A stretch of 64,000 nucleotides of DNA. Origin: Kangiella koreensis DSM 16069. Lineage in GTDB: Bacteria; Pseudomonadota; Gammaproteobacteria; Enterobacterales; Kangiellaceae. Position 1 is the stretch's first letter, and the number at the start of each line of letters is the position of its first letter. Of this stretch, positions 15,636 to 25,394 are shown in pieces. The stretch covers positions 620,001 to 684,000 of the forward strand of contig NC_013166.1 of NCBI RefSeq assembly GCF_000024085.1, in the 5' to 3' direction. The position numbers and the translations under genes were made by a program. The notes below the pieces were generated by a model. The model searched no databases. It was not told the origin of the DNA and worked only from the letters and a program-made list of their open reading frames with translations.

Positions 15636-16325
15636 TTACTCTTTGTCTTCACCTGCTTCGTCGTCGCCTTTCTGTTCAGATGCTGGAACTTCTGCTGCTG
15701 CTTCATCAGCTGCTTCCGCTTCTGCTTCAGCTTCTTCATCTTCAGATGGGCCACTTGGACGTACGATGTTAGCTACTGACAAGTCATGCTCTTCGCCTTG
15801 AAGTGCTGTTAGTTCAACACCTTCTGGCAATTTAAGATCTGACAAGTGAATCGTTTCGCCAATTTCCAACGCGCCTAGGTCAACTTCGATGTACTCAGGT
15901 AGATTACGTGGACGACACGCTACTTCTACGCTAGTGACCTGGTGAGAAACGATGCCGCCAGCTTTAACGCCAGGAGCTGATTTCTCATTGATGAAGTGTA
16001 AAGCAACATTGGCGTTCATGATTTCGCCACGAACGATGCGCTTAAGGTCCATGTGTAGAACTTTTGGTTTGTATGCGTGACGCTGAATGTCTTTAATCAC
16101 TACTTCTTCAACTTTACCAGCAATATCCAATTTGATGATTGAAGAATAAACAGCTTCTTCATCAAGCATATTGATGATTTGGTTGTGATTTAAAGAAATA
16201 GATTTAGGTTCTTCCTTACCACCGTACACGATAGCAGGAATTTGATCTGCTTCACGACGTAGGCGGCGGCTCGCACCTTTCCCCATATCGCTACGCAATT
16301 CAGCGTTAAAAGTATATTCGCTCAT
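15636..16325 (-). CDS. rplY: 50S ribosomal protein L25, general stress protein Ctc form
   Basis: 229 residues. The N-terminal L25 domain (to ~95) binds 5S rRNA. A beta-rich TL5/Ctc domain follows (to ~190), then a highly acidic Glu/Ala/Asp tail of about 40 residues. E. coli L25 is the single-domain 94-residue form; the long Ctc form is common in other gammaproteobacteria such as Pseudomonas. The start ATG at 16325 (MSEYTFNAEL) has GGAG seven bases upstream; an in-frame upstream extension of 41 residues lacks family similarity and was not used. It sits between prs and pth as usual. Confidence 0.95.
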   Translation of the reverse strand: MSEYTFNAELRSDMGKGASRRLRREADQIPAIVYGGKEEPKSISLNHNQIINMLDEEAVYSSIIKLDIAGKVEEVVIKDIQRHAYKPKVLHMDLKRIVRGEIMNANVALHFINEKSAPGVKAGGIVSHQVTSVEVACRPRNLPEYIEVDLGALEIGETIHLSDLKLPEGVELTALQGEEHDLSVANIVRPSGPSEDEEAEAEAEAADEAAAEVPASEQKGDDEAGEDKE

Positions 16326-16495
16326 TGTGATACTCCACAAGTTGAGGGTTAGTATAAACCTGTACTTCGCGACCAAAGACAGGCATGAATTTTTGGTCTT
16401 CAGGTCAATTTGACCGTGCAGGCCCAAAAATGGTGCGAAATTATACAACAGCTAGGGCGGCAGAAGCTAGGGGAAATGTGGGTTTTTTGGACAAT

Positions 16496-16880
16496 GGTGG
16501 TATTGGTAGGGGCAGTGCCTGTGTGTGTGCCCAAGAGAGAAGAGCAGATTCCGTGTCGTAGCACGGAATGACAAGCCTCTGGGCTGGTGCTTGCTCTTTG
16601 TTTGTGTAGGCTAGGTGTGGTTCGTAGGGGCGTCTCTTTAAAGTCACTGGATTATGAAATACATCCCTGTATTTCACCCTACGGGCCAGCTTCGCTGTTC
16701 AAAATCGCTCCATGCGATTTTGTCCGCGGTTAAACCGCGGGATGACAGAGTTTATTGGTAGCAACCTATCTTGGTAGGGGCAGTGCCTGTGTGCCTGCCC
16801 AAGAGAAAAGAGCAGATTATGAAATACCTTTAGGTAATTCAGAATCTGGGCGGGCACATTGGCCCGCCCCTACCTTTATC
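16496..16880. repeat. Intergenic palindromic repeat clusters C/E
   Basis: The 690-bp gap between rplY and prs is largely repeats. ATTCCGTG (16548-16555) / CACGGAAT (16562-16569) is the same hairpin as in clusters A and B in opposite orientation. Two GGGCAG/CTGCCC elements occur (about 16508-16532 and 16776-16800). The module AAAGTCACTGGATTATGAAA...CCAGCTTCGCTGTTCAAAAT...CCGCGG...CCGCGG (about 16637-16745) matches cluster A. A GGGCGGGC...GCCCGCCC hairpin lies near 16848-16868. No gene is credible here. Confidence 0.8.
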
Positions 16881-16943
16881 GATAGGGCATGGAAAGGGCG
16901 ACCGCAAGGCCCACCCTACGAAATGGTTTGAATCTCAGGCATT

Positions 16944-16972
16944 AAAAAAGCAGGCGCGAGGCCTGCTTTTTT
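16944..16972 (-). terminator. prs terminator
   Basis: 12-bp stem AAAAAAGCAGGC / GCCTGCTTTTTT with a 5-nt loop, 45 bp after the prs stop; the A/T-tailed symmetry would allow termination in both directions. Confidence 0.85.
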
Positions 16973-17016
16973 GTGGGTGCTTTAGAAACTACCCGAATCT
17001 CAATCGTTCAGGAGTA

Positions 17017-17967
17017 TTAGTCTAGAAACATGGTTGAGATAGATTCTTCGGTATTAACGCGTCGAATTGATTCGCCCAATAGTGGTGCCAGGTCGAGGAT
17101 TTCAATGCGATCGCATTTTTGGGCTTCTTCGGAAAGCGGGATGGTGTTGGCGACGACCAGACGGTCGAGGCTTGAGCCGCTGATGTTGCTGATGGCTTTG
17201 CCGGAGAGGACTGCATGGGTTGCGTAGGCGAATACGCTTTTGGCACCGTGGTCTTTAAGCGCCTGTGCTGCCTGGCAAAGTGTGCCGGCGGTGTCGACCA
17301 TGTCATCGACAATCACACAATCACGTCCAGTGACATCACCAATGATGTTCATGACGCTGACTTCGTTGGCGCGTGGGCGACGTTTATCGATAATCGATAG
17401 GTCGGCGTCGTCGAGGCGCTTAGCGATTGCGCGTGCACGAACCACACCGCCAACGTCTGGCGAGACAACCATCAGGTTTTTGCCAGCGATATTGGATTGG
17501 ATGTGTTCGAGAAGTACTGGAGTGGCGTAGACGTTGTCTACTGGAATATTGAAGAAGCCTTGAATCTGGTCTGCGTGTAGGTCAACCGTTAGAACTCGGT
17601 CAAAACCGACGCCGCTGATCATGTCGGCAACTACTTTGGCGCTGATTGGAACACGCGCTGAGCGTACGCGACGATCTTGACGTGCATAACCATAGTAAGG
17701 GATCACTGCGGTGATACGCTTGGCAGATGCACGCTTGAGTGCGTCGGCCATGATGATCAATTCCATCAGGTTATCGTTAGTTGGTGCGCAAGTAGATTGA
17801 ATAATGAAAACGTCTTTACCACGAACGTTTTCTAGAATTTCGACGCTGCATTCGCCATCGCTAAAGCGTTCGGTATGCGCTTTACCAAGTGGCACGTTTA
17901 AGTAATCGGAAATTCGTTTAGCGAGATCAGGTGTGGCATTACCACTGAAAAGCATTAAATCAGACAT
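17017..17967 (-). CDS. prs: Ribose-phosphate pyrophosphokinase (PRPP synthetase)
   Basis: 316 residues, against 315 in E. coli. It makes PRPP from ribose 5-phosphate and ATP for purine, pyrimidine, histidine, tryptophan and NAD synthesis. The cation-binding signature [11 protein letters not shown] is at 129-139, and the PRPP-binding loop [13 protein letters not shown] at 217-229. The start was placed at [10 protein letters not shown] (17967) because this matches the family length; a longer in-frame start adds nine unrelated residues. It lies just downstream of tRNA-Gln, as in Pseudomonas-type gene order. Confidence 0.97.
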   Translation of the reverse strand: MSDLMLFSGNATPDLAKRISDYLNVPLGKAHTERFSDGECSVEILENVRGKDVFIIQSTCAPTNDNLMELIIMADALKRASAKRITAVIPYYGYARQDRRVRSARVPISAKVVADMISGVGFDRVLTVDLHADQIQGFFNIPVDNVYATPVLLEHIQSNIAGKNLMVVSPDVGGVVRARAIAKRLDDADLSIIDKRRPRANEVSVMNIIGDVTGRDCVIVDDMVDTAGTLCQAAQALKDHGAKSVFAYATHAVLSGKAISNISGSSLDRLVVANTIPLSEEAQKCDRIEILDLAPLLGESIRRVNTEESISTMFLD

Positions 17968-18031
17968 CGAAAAGCCCTGTAACATTAGCCCCAAAAGTTA
18001 CAGCAAGCAGAAAAAACTGGGAAGAGAAAGA

Positions 18032-18106
18032 TGGCAGGGGTAGCTGGATTTGAACCAACGAATGGCGGCATCAAAAGCCGCTGCCTTACCGCTTGGCGAT
18101 ACCCCT
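18032..18106 (-). tRNA. tRNA-Gln (TTG)
   Basis: 75 nt with encoded CCA. The minus strand begins AGGGGTATCGCCAAGCGGTAAGGC, with anticodon loop CTTTTGA (anticodon TTG) and a T-arm containing TTCAAAT. The acceptor stem AGGGGTA/TACCCCT is fully paired. It is located between ispE and prs in the same direction, so probably in their transcript. Confidence 0.93.
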
Positions 18107-18114
18107 GCAATTTT

Positions 18115-19002
18115 TTACTTTATCAGCGGGGAGGCGTTGATACCTCTAGCTTCTAAAGTTAGCCAGCGCTGCTTGCACAGAGCGGCTATTTTACGGACTT
18201 CTCGCTCGTTGTCAAAGGTTAAGAAGAGACAACTTCCGGTTCCGGTTAGCATCACTTTTCCGTATTGAGACAGATGCTCAAAGGCTTCTTTTATCTCCGG
18301 ATAAAGTTCGAGAACCAGTGTTTGCATGGCGTTGTAACCAACTTCAGGCAAACTCCCTTCGCGAGTGGCGCGTAATTTAATGGGTTTGTCGTTTCTTGTC
18401 AACGCTGAATGTGAAAAAATTTTGCCGGTGTTCACATGAACGTTTGGATAGACAATGAGATACCACTTTTCGGGTATGTCGGTGTTGGTTAAAAGTTCGC
18501 CAATCCCTTCCGCCCAGGCGCTATGACCATTGACGAAAACTGGCACATCTGCACCCAATTGACGACCTAGATCGATTAATTGCTGCTGATCGAGATGCAG
18601 ATTCCATAACTGATTAAGAGCAACTAAGGTGGTAGCGGCATTGGAACTGCCGCCGCCAAGGCCTGCACCGGAGGGCAATCGCTTGGTCAGTTTAATATCT
18701 GCGCCGTGGGGGCTTTTGGCTGAGTTTTTGCAAAAAGGCTGCAAGATTCGGGCAGCTTTTATGACCAGGTTCTGTTCGCTGGGGACTTCGTTGTATTCGC
18801 TGACCAGAGTCAGTTCGCCGGTATCGTTAGGTTTAATCCAGAGATCGTCGCCGAAATCTAATAATTGAAACAGGGTTTGCAGTTCGTGGTAACCGTCGGC
18901 GCGTTGACCTAACACTCGCAACTCTAAGTTGAGTTTGGCCGGCGAGGGCCAATAGCTGTAGCCCTGATCATTGAGGCTACCGGTTGCACGGGTGAAGCTC
19001 AT
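18115..19002 (-). CDS. ispE: 4-diphosphocytidyl-2-C-methyl-D-erythritol kinase
   Basis: 295 residues, GHMP kinase fold. Phosphorylates CDP-methylerythritol in the MEP pathway to isopentenyl diphosphate. The ATP-binding glycine-rich motif [14 protein letters not shown] is at 110-123. The catalytic pair equivalent to E. coli Lys10/Asp141 is Lys23 (PAKLNL) and Asp152 (GADVPVF). The third GHMP motif is LTGTGSCLF near the C-terminus. The ATG overlaps the lolB stop (ATGA), so the two are translationally coupled. About 13 extra residues precede the usual N-terminus. Confidence 0.95.
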   Translation of the reverse strand: MSFTRATGSLNDQGYSYWPSPAKLNLELRVLGQRADGYHELQTLFQLLDFGDDLWIKPNDTGELTLVSEYNEVPSEQNLVIKAARILQPFCKNSAKSPHGADIKLTKRLPSGAGLGGGSSNAATTLVALNQLWNLHLDQQQLIDLGRQLGADVPVFVNGHSAWAEGIGELLTNTDIPEKWYLIVYPNVHVNTGKIFSHSALTRNDKPIKLRATREGSLPEVGYNAMQTLVLELYPEIKEAFEHLSQYGKVMLTGTGSCLFLTFDNEREVRKIAALCKQRWLTLEARGINASPLIK

Positions 19003-19625
19003 AGGGTCAGATCCCAGCTGCGTAATGACAATATGATCTTGTTGTCGCCCTGTGTGATTCTAATTTTTTGCGGCAGGGAGATGCTGTGGCCATGCTGCCA
19101 GGGATGGGTGTCGTATTTTTGGAATAAGACCTGATAGTCCTGATAATTGATTTCCTGCAGGGTGCCGTCGGCGTTGATTTTCAGATCGTCGCGATGGATG
19201 CCGGTTGGTAAACCCAATACCCAGTCCTGCAAATAATGAATGGGCAGGTTCCAGCCCAATACATCGTATAAAAGCTGTTCGGCGCTATAGCCTTCGAAAT
19301 GCTGTTCGTCACCGGTTTTGAGGACGGTTAATTCGGGCGTGATATCCAGTAGCGCGTAGGTGGTGCCGAAAGTACCGTACATGCGAATGGTCAAGGTGTC
19401 GCGCGATTGTTGTTTCCACATGATGCTGCTGGAGAAGCTGTCATCGGGCTGGGTAATGCCGATGCGGCCTTGAGTCGTAAAGCCTTTAATGGTTTTCAGC
19501 GCTTGATATTGTTTTTGCCATAGAGGGTCATTCCAGACAGTGGTGTCCTGCTTTTCGGGCAAGGTTTCGCAGGCGGTCAGTAATAATGCAAGACTGATGA
19601 ATAGGGCGCGCGATAATAAACTCAT
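18999..19625 (-). CDS. lolB: Outer-membrane lipoprotein receptor LolB
   Basis: 208 residues. Accepts lipoproteins from the periplasmic carrier LolA and inserts them into the outer membrane. The signal peptide ends in lipobox LLTAC with Cys19 as the lipidated residue; the following Glu is compatible with outer-membrane retention. The rest is the LolAB beta-barrel fold (TQGRIGI, then ...SSSIMWKQQ). It is first in the lolB-ispE pair; upstream is a repeat-filled spacer and a TPR lipoprotein gene on the same strand. Confidence 0.93.
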   Translation of the reverse strand: MSLLSRALFISLALLLTACETLPEKQDTTVWNDPLWQKQYQALKTIKGFTTQGRIGITQPDDSFSSSIMWKQQSRDTLTIRMYGTFGTTYALLDITPELTVLKTGDEQHFEGYSAEQLLYDVLGWNLPIHYLQDWVLGLPTGIHRDDLKINADGTLQEINYQDYQVLFQKYDTHPWQHGHSISLPQKIRITQGDNKIILSLRSWDLTL

Positions 19626-19792
19626 CTAAAGATTCTCATTTTGTATAGTCGACATTTAATAGATAGTTAAACAGATAGGACTGAGGGAATGCTATTCAGT
19701 TCCAATGGGCGAGATTATGCCTGTTTTTAGGATGGCTTGCATCTTTGGGGGAATTTCATAGGGCAGGTTTTTGGAGATTCGCATTATCCGCA

Positions 19793-19912
19793 AGTTTGTC
19801 ATTCCAAACTAGATTTGGAATCTGCTCTTATATTGTGAAGTAGCGCTAATTGCATATATATGCCTTATCCCTAAAGAAAGAGCAGATCCTGAATTAAATT
19901 CAGGATGACATG
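19793..19912. repeat. Intergenic palindromic repeat cluster F
   Basis: In the 319-bp gap between the TPR gene and lolB. Two hairpins: ATTCCAAA (19801-19808) / TTTGGAAT (19814-19821) flanked by TTTGTC and CTGCTCTT, and ATCCTGAATT (19886-19895) / AATTCAGGAT (19897-19906) flanked by GAGCAG and GACATGC. The rest of the gap shows nothing further. Confidence 0.8.
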
Positions 19913-19944
19913 CCTGGAGGGATTTTAGCTATATTTAAGGCGTG

Positions 19945-21915
19945 TTATCCAGCGTCTTGGGCTTCAGGGAAGCGTTGTAGGACTTCCATTAAGTAACGAT
20001 TGTTTGGATTCTGGCGCAGGGCTCTTTGCCACACTTCAGTGGCTTTTTCCTTTTCGTTCATGACCCATAGGACTTCGCCTAAATGGGCGGCAACTTCGGG
20101 TAAGGGTTGCTTTTGATAGGCCATCTGCAGAAATTCGAGTGCTTTTTTTAGATTGCCCAGGCGGTATTGCACCCAGCCCATGGAGTCGAGAACGGCGCTG
20201 TTTTCGGGATCATGCTGGTAAGCGGCTTCCACCAAACGTTGCGCTTCATCCAGAGAGCGGTTCATATCGGCCAGCGTATAGCCCAGAGCGTTCATGGCAT
20301 CATGATGATCCGGCTTAATAGATAGAATGGTGCGCAGATCCTGCTCCATTTGTTGGAAATAACCCAAAGGCTCTCCTGCTAAAGCTTTGACGTACAACAG
20401 GTCAAGATCATTCGGGAATTGCTCGACTTCTTTTTCCAGCAACAGATAAGCAGACAGGTGGCTGTGGCGTGCTTGCAACATGCGTGCACCAATTATGGTG
20501 ATTTCTTTGTGCAGTTGTTCGTCGCCTGCCTGGGCTCGAAGCTGGTTGATCGAGTCAATCATTTCATCGACTGACTGGATCTGATTGAGCAGTTGTAGTT
20601 TCTGGTAATAAAGAGAGGTTTTGTTGGGTTCGACCTGCAAAGCGCTTTCAATGCGTTGAGCTGCAAGTTCGTATTGCTGAATCTGAGTCAAAAAGCTGAT
20701 CTCAAACTGTAGCAGACGTTGTTTTTCCTGCAGGCTGACCATCTGTTGAGCCTGTTGCAGGCTTTTCATGGCATATTGCCAATTGCCCTGTTCATGCAGC
20801 AGGTGCGCCAGGCGAGTACGGGCGGTATAAAAATAATTACCCGGAGGCACCATTTCGTAACAGCTAATGGCGCGAACCGGATCTTTGTTACGTAATGCTG
20901 AGTCGGCGCAATAATAGCTGGTTATGTCTTTTTTGAAGTTTTTACGCGCAAGTTGCCAGAAGTTATTCGAACTTTGTTCATAGGCTTCTATTGCATATTG
21001 GCTGCCAGCCATTAAGAATTGCGCCTGGTAATTTTTAGGCTCTTTGCTCAGTACTTGCTGAAAAGCCAGTATGGCACCGCTGTAATTTTTTTGGGTATAC
21101 AGCAGTTCGCCCAGCTCAAAGGTTTGTTTGCTGTTGAGACGTTTACTTTCTACTACATTGATTAAATAGTCAGCGCGTTTCTCGCTCGATTCCAGCGCCA
21201 GGGCTTCGCCTTTCAATTCGATGGCTGACAGGAATTCATCATTTTCTGATAACACCTCATCCAGCAGTCGATGGATGCGAGCTTGATAAAACGATGGGTT
21301 GTGGCTGTTGAGTAAAAGATAGGCCTCAAGTGCTTTTAACACGGGATGGTTGAGACGTTCAGATTCCTGATTGAAATAGTGAATGAAGTCAGCATTGTCC
21401 TGATAGGTGGTAACCTGTGTCAGTTGGTAAAGCTGTTCATCTTGCGATGGCGGTAGAAGTTTCAGTAGCAGGTGTAATTCGTCATTAGCGGTGGCGTAAT
21501 CTTCTGTGGCGACTGCGGTTAGCATTTTGACTTTATGAGCATCGGGATCTTCGGGCGAATGTTTAAGCCAGATACTCAACGCGTAATTGACTTGCTGATA
21601 GTTGTGTTTTTCCAGTGCGACGACTGCCGCGCGACGAGCTAAAGCAATACTGCCGGTGCGTTCGGCTGAGTCTAAAAAGTTGCTTTGCGCAATATCCTCA
21701 AGGTTCTGCTGAGAGGCAATATTAGCCAGCAGAATACTGAAATACAGTTGGCTGCGCTGATCCGCTGACATATGAGAAATATCAGGATAGGTCGCGTGGT
21801 CGTGGGCCGGTTCCGGATCTTTTTCCGCTACCATGGGCTGCTTGCTGGAACAGGCGGCTAACAGGAGCAGTGCGGCGAGCCATTGTAAAAGAAGGATATA
21901 AAAACGCTTATTCAT
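19945..21915 (-). CDS. TPR-repeat lipoprotein, PA4667-like
   Basis: 656 residues. Signal peptide with lipobox LLAAC (Cys22) followed by Ser-Ser-Lys, so probably attached to the outer membrane. The rest is tetratricopeptide-like helical repeats, clearest in the C-terminal third (ALGYTLADMNRSLDEAQRLV, then LDSMGWVQYRLGNLKKALEF). A similar TPR lipoprotein lies between hemA and lolB in Pseudomonas (PA4667) in the same arrangement. The function is not established; TPR lipoproteins often scaffold envelope assembly machines. It is divergent from hemA. Confidence 0.8.
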   Translation of the reverse strand: MNKRFYILLLQWLAALLLLAACSSKQPMVAEKDPEPAHDHATYPDISHMSADQRSQLYFSILLANIASQQNLEDIAQSNFLDSAERTGSIALARRAAVVALEKHNYQQVNYALSIWLKHSPEDPDAHKVKMLTAVATEDYATANDELHLLLKLLPPSQDEQLYQLTQVTTYQDNADFIHYFNQESERLNHPVLKALEAYLLLNSHNPSFYQARIHRLLDEVLSENDEFLSAIELKGEALALESSEKRADYLINVVESKRLNSKQTFELGELLYTQKNYSGAILAFQQVLSKEPKNYQAQFLMAGSQYAIEAYEQSSNNFWQLARKNFKKDITSYYCADSALRNKDPVRAISCYEMVPPGNYFYTARTRLAHLLHEQGNWQYAMKSLQQAQQMVSLQEKQRLLQFEISFLTQIQQYELAAQRIESALQVEPNKTSLYYQKLQLLNQIQSVDEMIDSINQLRAQAGDEQLHKEITIIGARMLQARHSHLSAYLLLEKEVEQFPNDLDLLYVKALAGEPLGYFQQMEQDLRTILSIKPDHHDAMNALGYTLADMNRSLDEAQRLVEAAYQHDPENSAVLDSMGWVQYRLGNLKKALEFLQMAYQKQPLPEVAAHLGEVLWVMNEKEKATEVWQRALRQNPNNRYLMEVLQRFPEAQDAG

Positions 21916-22014
21916 CCTTCAATCCTACAATCTCTTTATGACAAGAGGTAGGAATAATTTGTCATAATAAGTAAATTGTTTCTGCGAGCAAAGGCCAACA
22001 GCCCCTATTTTCGA

Positions 22015-22044
22015 TTAGCGGACATGACGGCTCAGTGTTATAAT
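22015..22044 (+). promoter_or_regulatory. Putative hemA promoter
   Basis: TATAAT at 22039-22044 followed by TCGCGCC; the -35 candidate TTAGCG (22015-22020) is weak with an 18-bp spacer. Confidence 0.4.
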
Positions 22045-22117
22045 TCGCGCCAATTATAAGCCTTTGATTTCTCGTTATTTTTGGGCTGGGCTGCAACAAA
22101 CCAACCGTTTCTTATCT

Positions 22118-23380
22118 ATGTCATTGATTGCATTAGGAATTAACCATAAAACTGCCTCTTTAGCTGTGCGCGAAAAAGTTGCGTTCGCTGATCATGAGTT
22201 AGGCGAAATCATGGCTGAACTGGCGGAAGCTCTGCATCAGTGCGAAGTAGCGGTTTTATCGACCTGTAATCGAGTCGAATTTTATGTGTCGAGCGATAAT
22301 CAAACTCCTGAACAGCTAAGAGAACAGCTGTTGCATTGGCTGCAAGTTAAAAAGCAGTTGCATGAAGATTTGCACTCGGCGGTTTATTGCCACGATGAAG
22401 AGAAGGCGGTGCTGCACCTGATGCGCGTTGCCAGTGGTCTGGATTCGATGGTGCTGGGCGAGCCGCAAATTTTGGGCCAGCTTAAAGCCAGTTATCAGAA
22501 AGCGCGTCGCGCTGGCACCATTAATCAGGTCATGGAGCGTTTATTCCAGAAGACTTTTTCGGCAGCCAAGCGAGTTCGTCATGAAACCGATATCGGAACC
22601 AATCCAGTGTCGGTTGCCTATGCGGCGGTCAGTTTAGCAAAGCATGTTTTTGCAGATTTTTCTAAGCTAACAGTGATGTATGTGGGCGCTGGTGAAACTA
22701 TTGAATTAGCTGCTCGTCATTTGCAGCAGCAAGGCGTTGGTAAGATGATTATGGCTAACCGAACGCTGGCCAATGCACAAAAATTGGCGAAAGAGTTTGA
22801 AGGCAAGGCGATTGGCCTTGAGGCCATTCCTCATTATCTGTCACAAGCGGATATCGTAATTTCGTCAACCGGTAGCATGTTGCCTATTATTGGCAAAGGC
22901 ATGGTTGAGCAGGCGGTTAAAGAACGTCGTCGCAGAAGTATGTTTATGGTCGATTTGGCGGTGCCACGCGATATTGAAAGCTCGGTTGGCAAGCTGGATG
23001 ATGTTTACCTTTATACGGTCGATGATCTGGAAGGTGTGATTCAGGAAAATATGCAGGCGCGGCAAGAAGCGGCTGCAGAAGCTGAGCATATTTTGCGGCA
23101 TTTCAGCGACGAGTTTCGTCAGTGGCAACTGGGTCGACAAAAACACGATACGGTTCGTGAGTTGCAACAGAAATATTCGGATGTTGCGCAGAATGAATTG
23201 CAACGTGCTAAAGCGCAACTTGCCAATGACGGCGATCCTGAGCAGGTTATGGAACAGTTAGCGCATCGCCTGACGAAAAAGTTTTTGCACCAGCCATTGG
23301 TCTGGTTACGTAATGAAGATGATGAAGTGGATACCCATGAGGTGCTCCGCAAGTTATTCGATTTAGAAGACGATAATTAA
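22118..23380 (+). CDS. hemA: Glutamyl-tRNA reductase
   Basis: 420 residues. Reduces glutamyl-tRNA to glutamate-1-semialdehyde with NADPH, the first step of tetrapyrrole synthesis. The catalytic nucleophile is Cys50 (LSTCNR), the same number as in E. coli. The block GLDSMVLGEPQILGQLK is the family signature, the NADPH-binding segment is VMYVGAGETIE, and a C-terminal dimerisation helix follows. The start was set at MSLIALGINHK (22118), which matches the family; an in-frame TTG 18 codons upstream has no support. No clear ribosome site is visible, so expression may be low. It is followed by prfA and prmC in the usual order. Confidence 0.95.
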   Translation: MSLIALGINHKTASLAVREKVAFADHELGEIMAELAEALHQCEVAVLSTCNRVEFYVSSDNQTPEQLREQLLHWLQVKKQLHEDLHSAVYCHDEEKAVLHLMRVASGLDSMVLGEPQILGQLKASYQKARRAGTINQVMERLFQKTFSAAKRVRHETDIGTNPVSVAYAAVSLAKHVFADFSKLTVMYVGAGETIELAARHLQQQGVGKMIMANRTLANAQKLAKEFEGKAIGLEAIPHYLSQADIVISSTGSMLPIIGKGMVEQAVKERRRRSMFMVDLAVPRDIESSVGKLDDVYLYTVDDLEGVIQENMQARQEAAAEAEHILRHFSDEFRQWQLGRQKHDTVRELQQKYSDVAQNELQRAKAQLANDGDPEQVMEQLAHRLTKKFLHQPLVWLRNEDDEVDTHEVLRKLFDLEDDN

Positions 23381-23433
23381 CTATCGATTGAGCCTGATGG
23401 TTTCAGGTTACAGCATACAATAACAAGGTTTAT

Positions 23434-24528
23434 ATGTTACAAGATTCGATTATTGAAAAATTACAAGGTCTGGTCGATCGCCACGAAGAAATTAGTGCTT
23501 TGCTGGGCGATCCGGATGTGATCGGTGATCAAAATAAATTCCGCGACCTGTCAAAAGAGTATTCTCAGCTTGAAGAGGTGGTGAACACCTTTCAGCGCTA
23601 TGAAGAAGCGGAAGAAAGCCTTAAAGCTGCTGAAGAGATGCTTAAGGATGAAGACCCGGATATGCGTGAAATGGCACAGGAAGAGTTGAAAGACGCAAAA
23701 GGCCAGATTGAACTGCTCGAAGTAGAGATGCAAAAACTTCTGCTACCGCGCGATCCCAATGATGACAAAAATACCTTCCTTGAAATTCGTGCCGGAACCG
23801 GTGGTGATGAAGCGGCGATATTCGCCGGTGATTTGTTCCGCATGTACAGCAAATATGCCGAGAAAAAACGCTGGCAGGTTGAAGTGATCAGCCAGAGTGA
23901 CGGCGAACATGGTGGCTATAAAGAAATCATTGTGCGCATTAGTGGTGATAGCGTTTACTCGCATCTGAAATTCGAGTCGGGTGCTCATCGTGTGCAACGT
24001 GTTCCTGAAACCGAATCGCAAGGTCGTATTCACACTTCAGCTTGTACCGTGGCGGTAATGCCGGAAGCGGATGAATTGGACGCGATTGAAATTAATCCTG
24101 CTGATTTAAAAATTGATACCTTCCGTGCCTCAGGTGCGGGTGGTCAGCACGTCAACAAAACTGACTCGGCGATTCGTATTACCCACTTGCCAACAGGCGT
24201 TGTGGTCGAGTGTCAGGATGAGCGTTCTCAGCACAAAAACAAAGCCAAAGCGATGTCGGTATTGCAAGCTCGTTTGACCGCTGCGGAACAGGCCAAAGCT
24301 CAATCGGAACAAACCGAAATGCGTCGCAATCTGGTCGGAACGGGTGATCGTTCGGATCGCATTCGCACTTACAACTTCCCGCAAGGGCGCATGACTGACC
24401 ACCGCATTAATCTGACGTTATATAAGCTGGATGAAATCATGGAAGGCGATATCGATCAGATTGTTGGCCCGCTTATTCAGGAGCATCAGGCCGATCAGTT
24501 GGCAGCATTGTCAGGACAAAGTTCATAA
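23434..24528 (+). CDS. prfA: Peptide chain release factor 1
   Basis: 364 residues. Terminates translation at UAA and UAG. The tripeptide that reads the stop codon is PET (191-193), a common bacterial variant of PAT/PVT. The GGQ catalytic loop (GAGGQHVNK, 236-238) is intact and is the target of PrmC, encoded next. The N-terminal coiled coil of class I release factors is evident at ~45-100. Confidence 0.97.
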   Translation: MLQDSIIEKLQGLVDRHEEISALLGDPDVIGDQNKFRDLSKEYSQLEEVVNTFQRYEEAEESLKAAEEMLKDEDPDMREMAQEELKDAKGQIELLEVEMQKLLLPRDPNDDKNTFLEIRAGTGGDEAAIFAGDLFRMYSKYAEKKRWQVEVISQSDGEHGGYKEIIVRISGDSVYSHLKFESGAHRVQRVPETESQGRIHTSACTVAVMPEADELDAIEINPADLKIDTFRASGAGGQHVNKTDSAIRITHLPTGVVVECQDERSQHKNKAKAMSVLQARLTAAEQAKAQSEQTEMRRNLVGTGDRSDRIRTYNFPQGRMTDHRINLTLYKLDEIMEGDIDQIVGPLIQEHQADQLAALSGQSS

Positions 24529-24533
24529 CTGCA

Positions 24534-25394
24534 ATGAAAGCGCTAAGCGTTGCCCAGGCCTTGCTTTGGGCAAAAGAGCAGCTCCGGGCCAGGCAGCAAC
24601 TCGAAGCATATGATGAGGCTGCGTTAGATGCAGAAATTTTGTTGGCTTTTGCCATCGACAAAAATCGAACCTGGCTGAAAACATGGCCAGAGTATCTCCT
24701 TTCCGAAGACCAGAAATCCTGTTTTGAAGACTTTATCAGCCGGCGTCGCCAAGGTGAGCCAACGGCTTATATCATTGGTGAACAAGAGTTCTGGTCTCTG
24801 ACTCTGAATGTGACTCGCGATACTTTGATTCCGCGCCCGGAAACTGAAATGCTGGTTGAGCAGGCGCTATTAAGAATTCCCTCTGACGAGAGTTATTCTA
24901 TTGTTGATCTCGGCACCGGAAGCGGAGCAATAGCCTTGGCGATAGCCAGCGAACGACCGCAGGCGACTGTGTGGGCATTGGATATGAGTGAGCTTGCCTT
25001 AAAAGTTGCTCAAGCGAATGCTGAAAGTAATCAGATCGATAATGTTACCTTTGAACAGGGTAGTTGGTTAAGCAATTGGCTACATGGCAAGCTGGATATG
25101 ATTGTCAGTAACCCTCCTTATGTTGCCCCTAACGATCCGCACTTGGCAGATTTAGTGTATGAGCCTGTGACCGCACTGGTTGCCGAAGATAAGGGTTTGT
25201 CAGATATTCGACAAATCACCCAGCAGGCAACCGAGCATTTAAAGCCTGATGGCTATTTATTGTTTGAGCATGGCTATGACCAGGGACAGGCCGTTCGCGA
25301 AATATTGCAGCAGACTGGATTTGAACAGATTGAGACCATTAAAGATTACGCTGGACTGGATCGAGTGACCTTAGGTTTATACTCAAAAGATTAA
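24534..25394 (+). CDS. prmC: Release factor glutamine methyltransferase
   Basis: 286 residues. Methylates the GGQ glutamine of release factors with S-adenosylmethionine. SAM-binding motif IVDLGTGSGA is at 123-132, the substrate-glutamine motif NPPY at 193-196, and the family hallmark IPRPETE at 99-105. It starts 5 bp after the prfA stop, so enzyme and substrate are co-expressed. Confidence 0.96.
   Translation: MKALSVAQALLWAKEQLRARQQLEAYDEAALDAEILLAFAIDKNRTWLKTWPEYLLSEDQKSCFEDFISRRRQGEPTAYIIGEQEFWSLTLNVTRDTLIPRPETEMLVEQALLRIPSDESYSIVDLGTGSGAIALAIASERPQATVWALDMSELALKVAQANAESNQIDNVTFEQGSWLSNWLHGKLDMIVSNPPYVAPNDPHLADLVYEPVTALVAEDKGLSDIRQITQQATEHLKPDGYLLFEHGYDQGQAVREILQQTGFEQIETIKDYAGLDRVTLGLYSKD

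Noticed and set aside
16441..16677. ORF in the rplY-prs spacer
   Set aside because: It is read through the palindromic repeats, which recur in other spacers; not a gene.
4903..19912. CRISPR array or integron attC array for the repeated elements
   Set aside because: Copies are dispersed in five spacers, with no regular spacing, spacers or cas genes, and no integrase.
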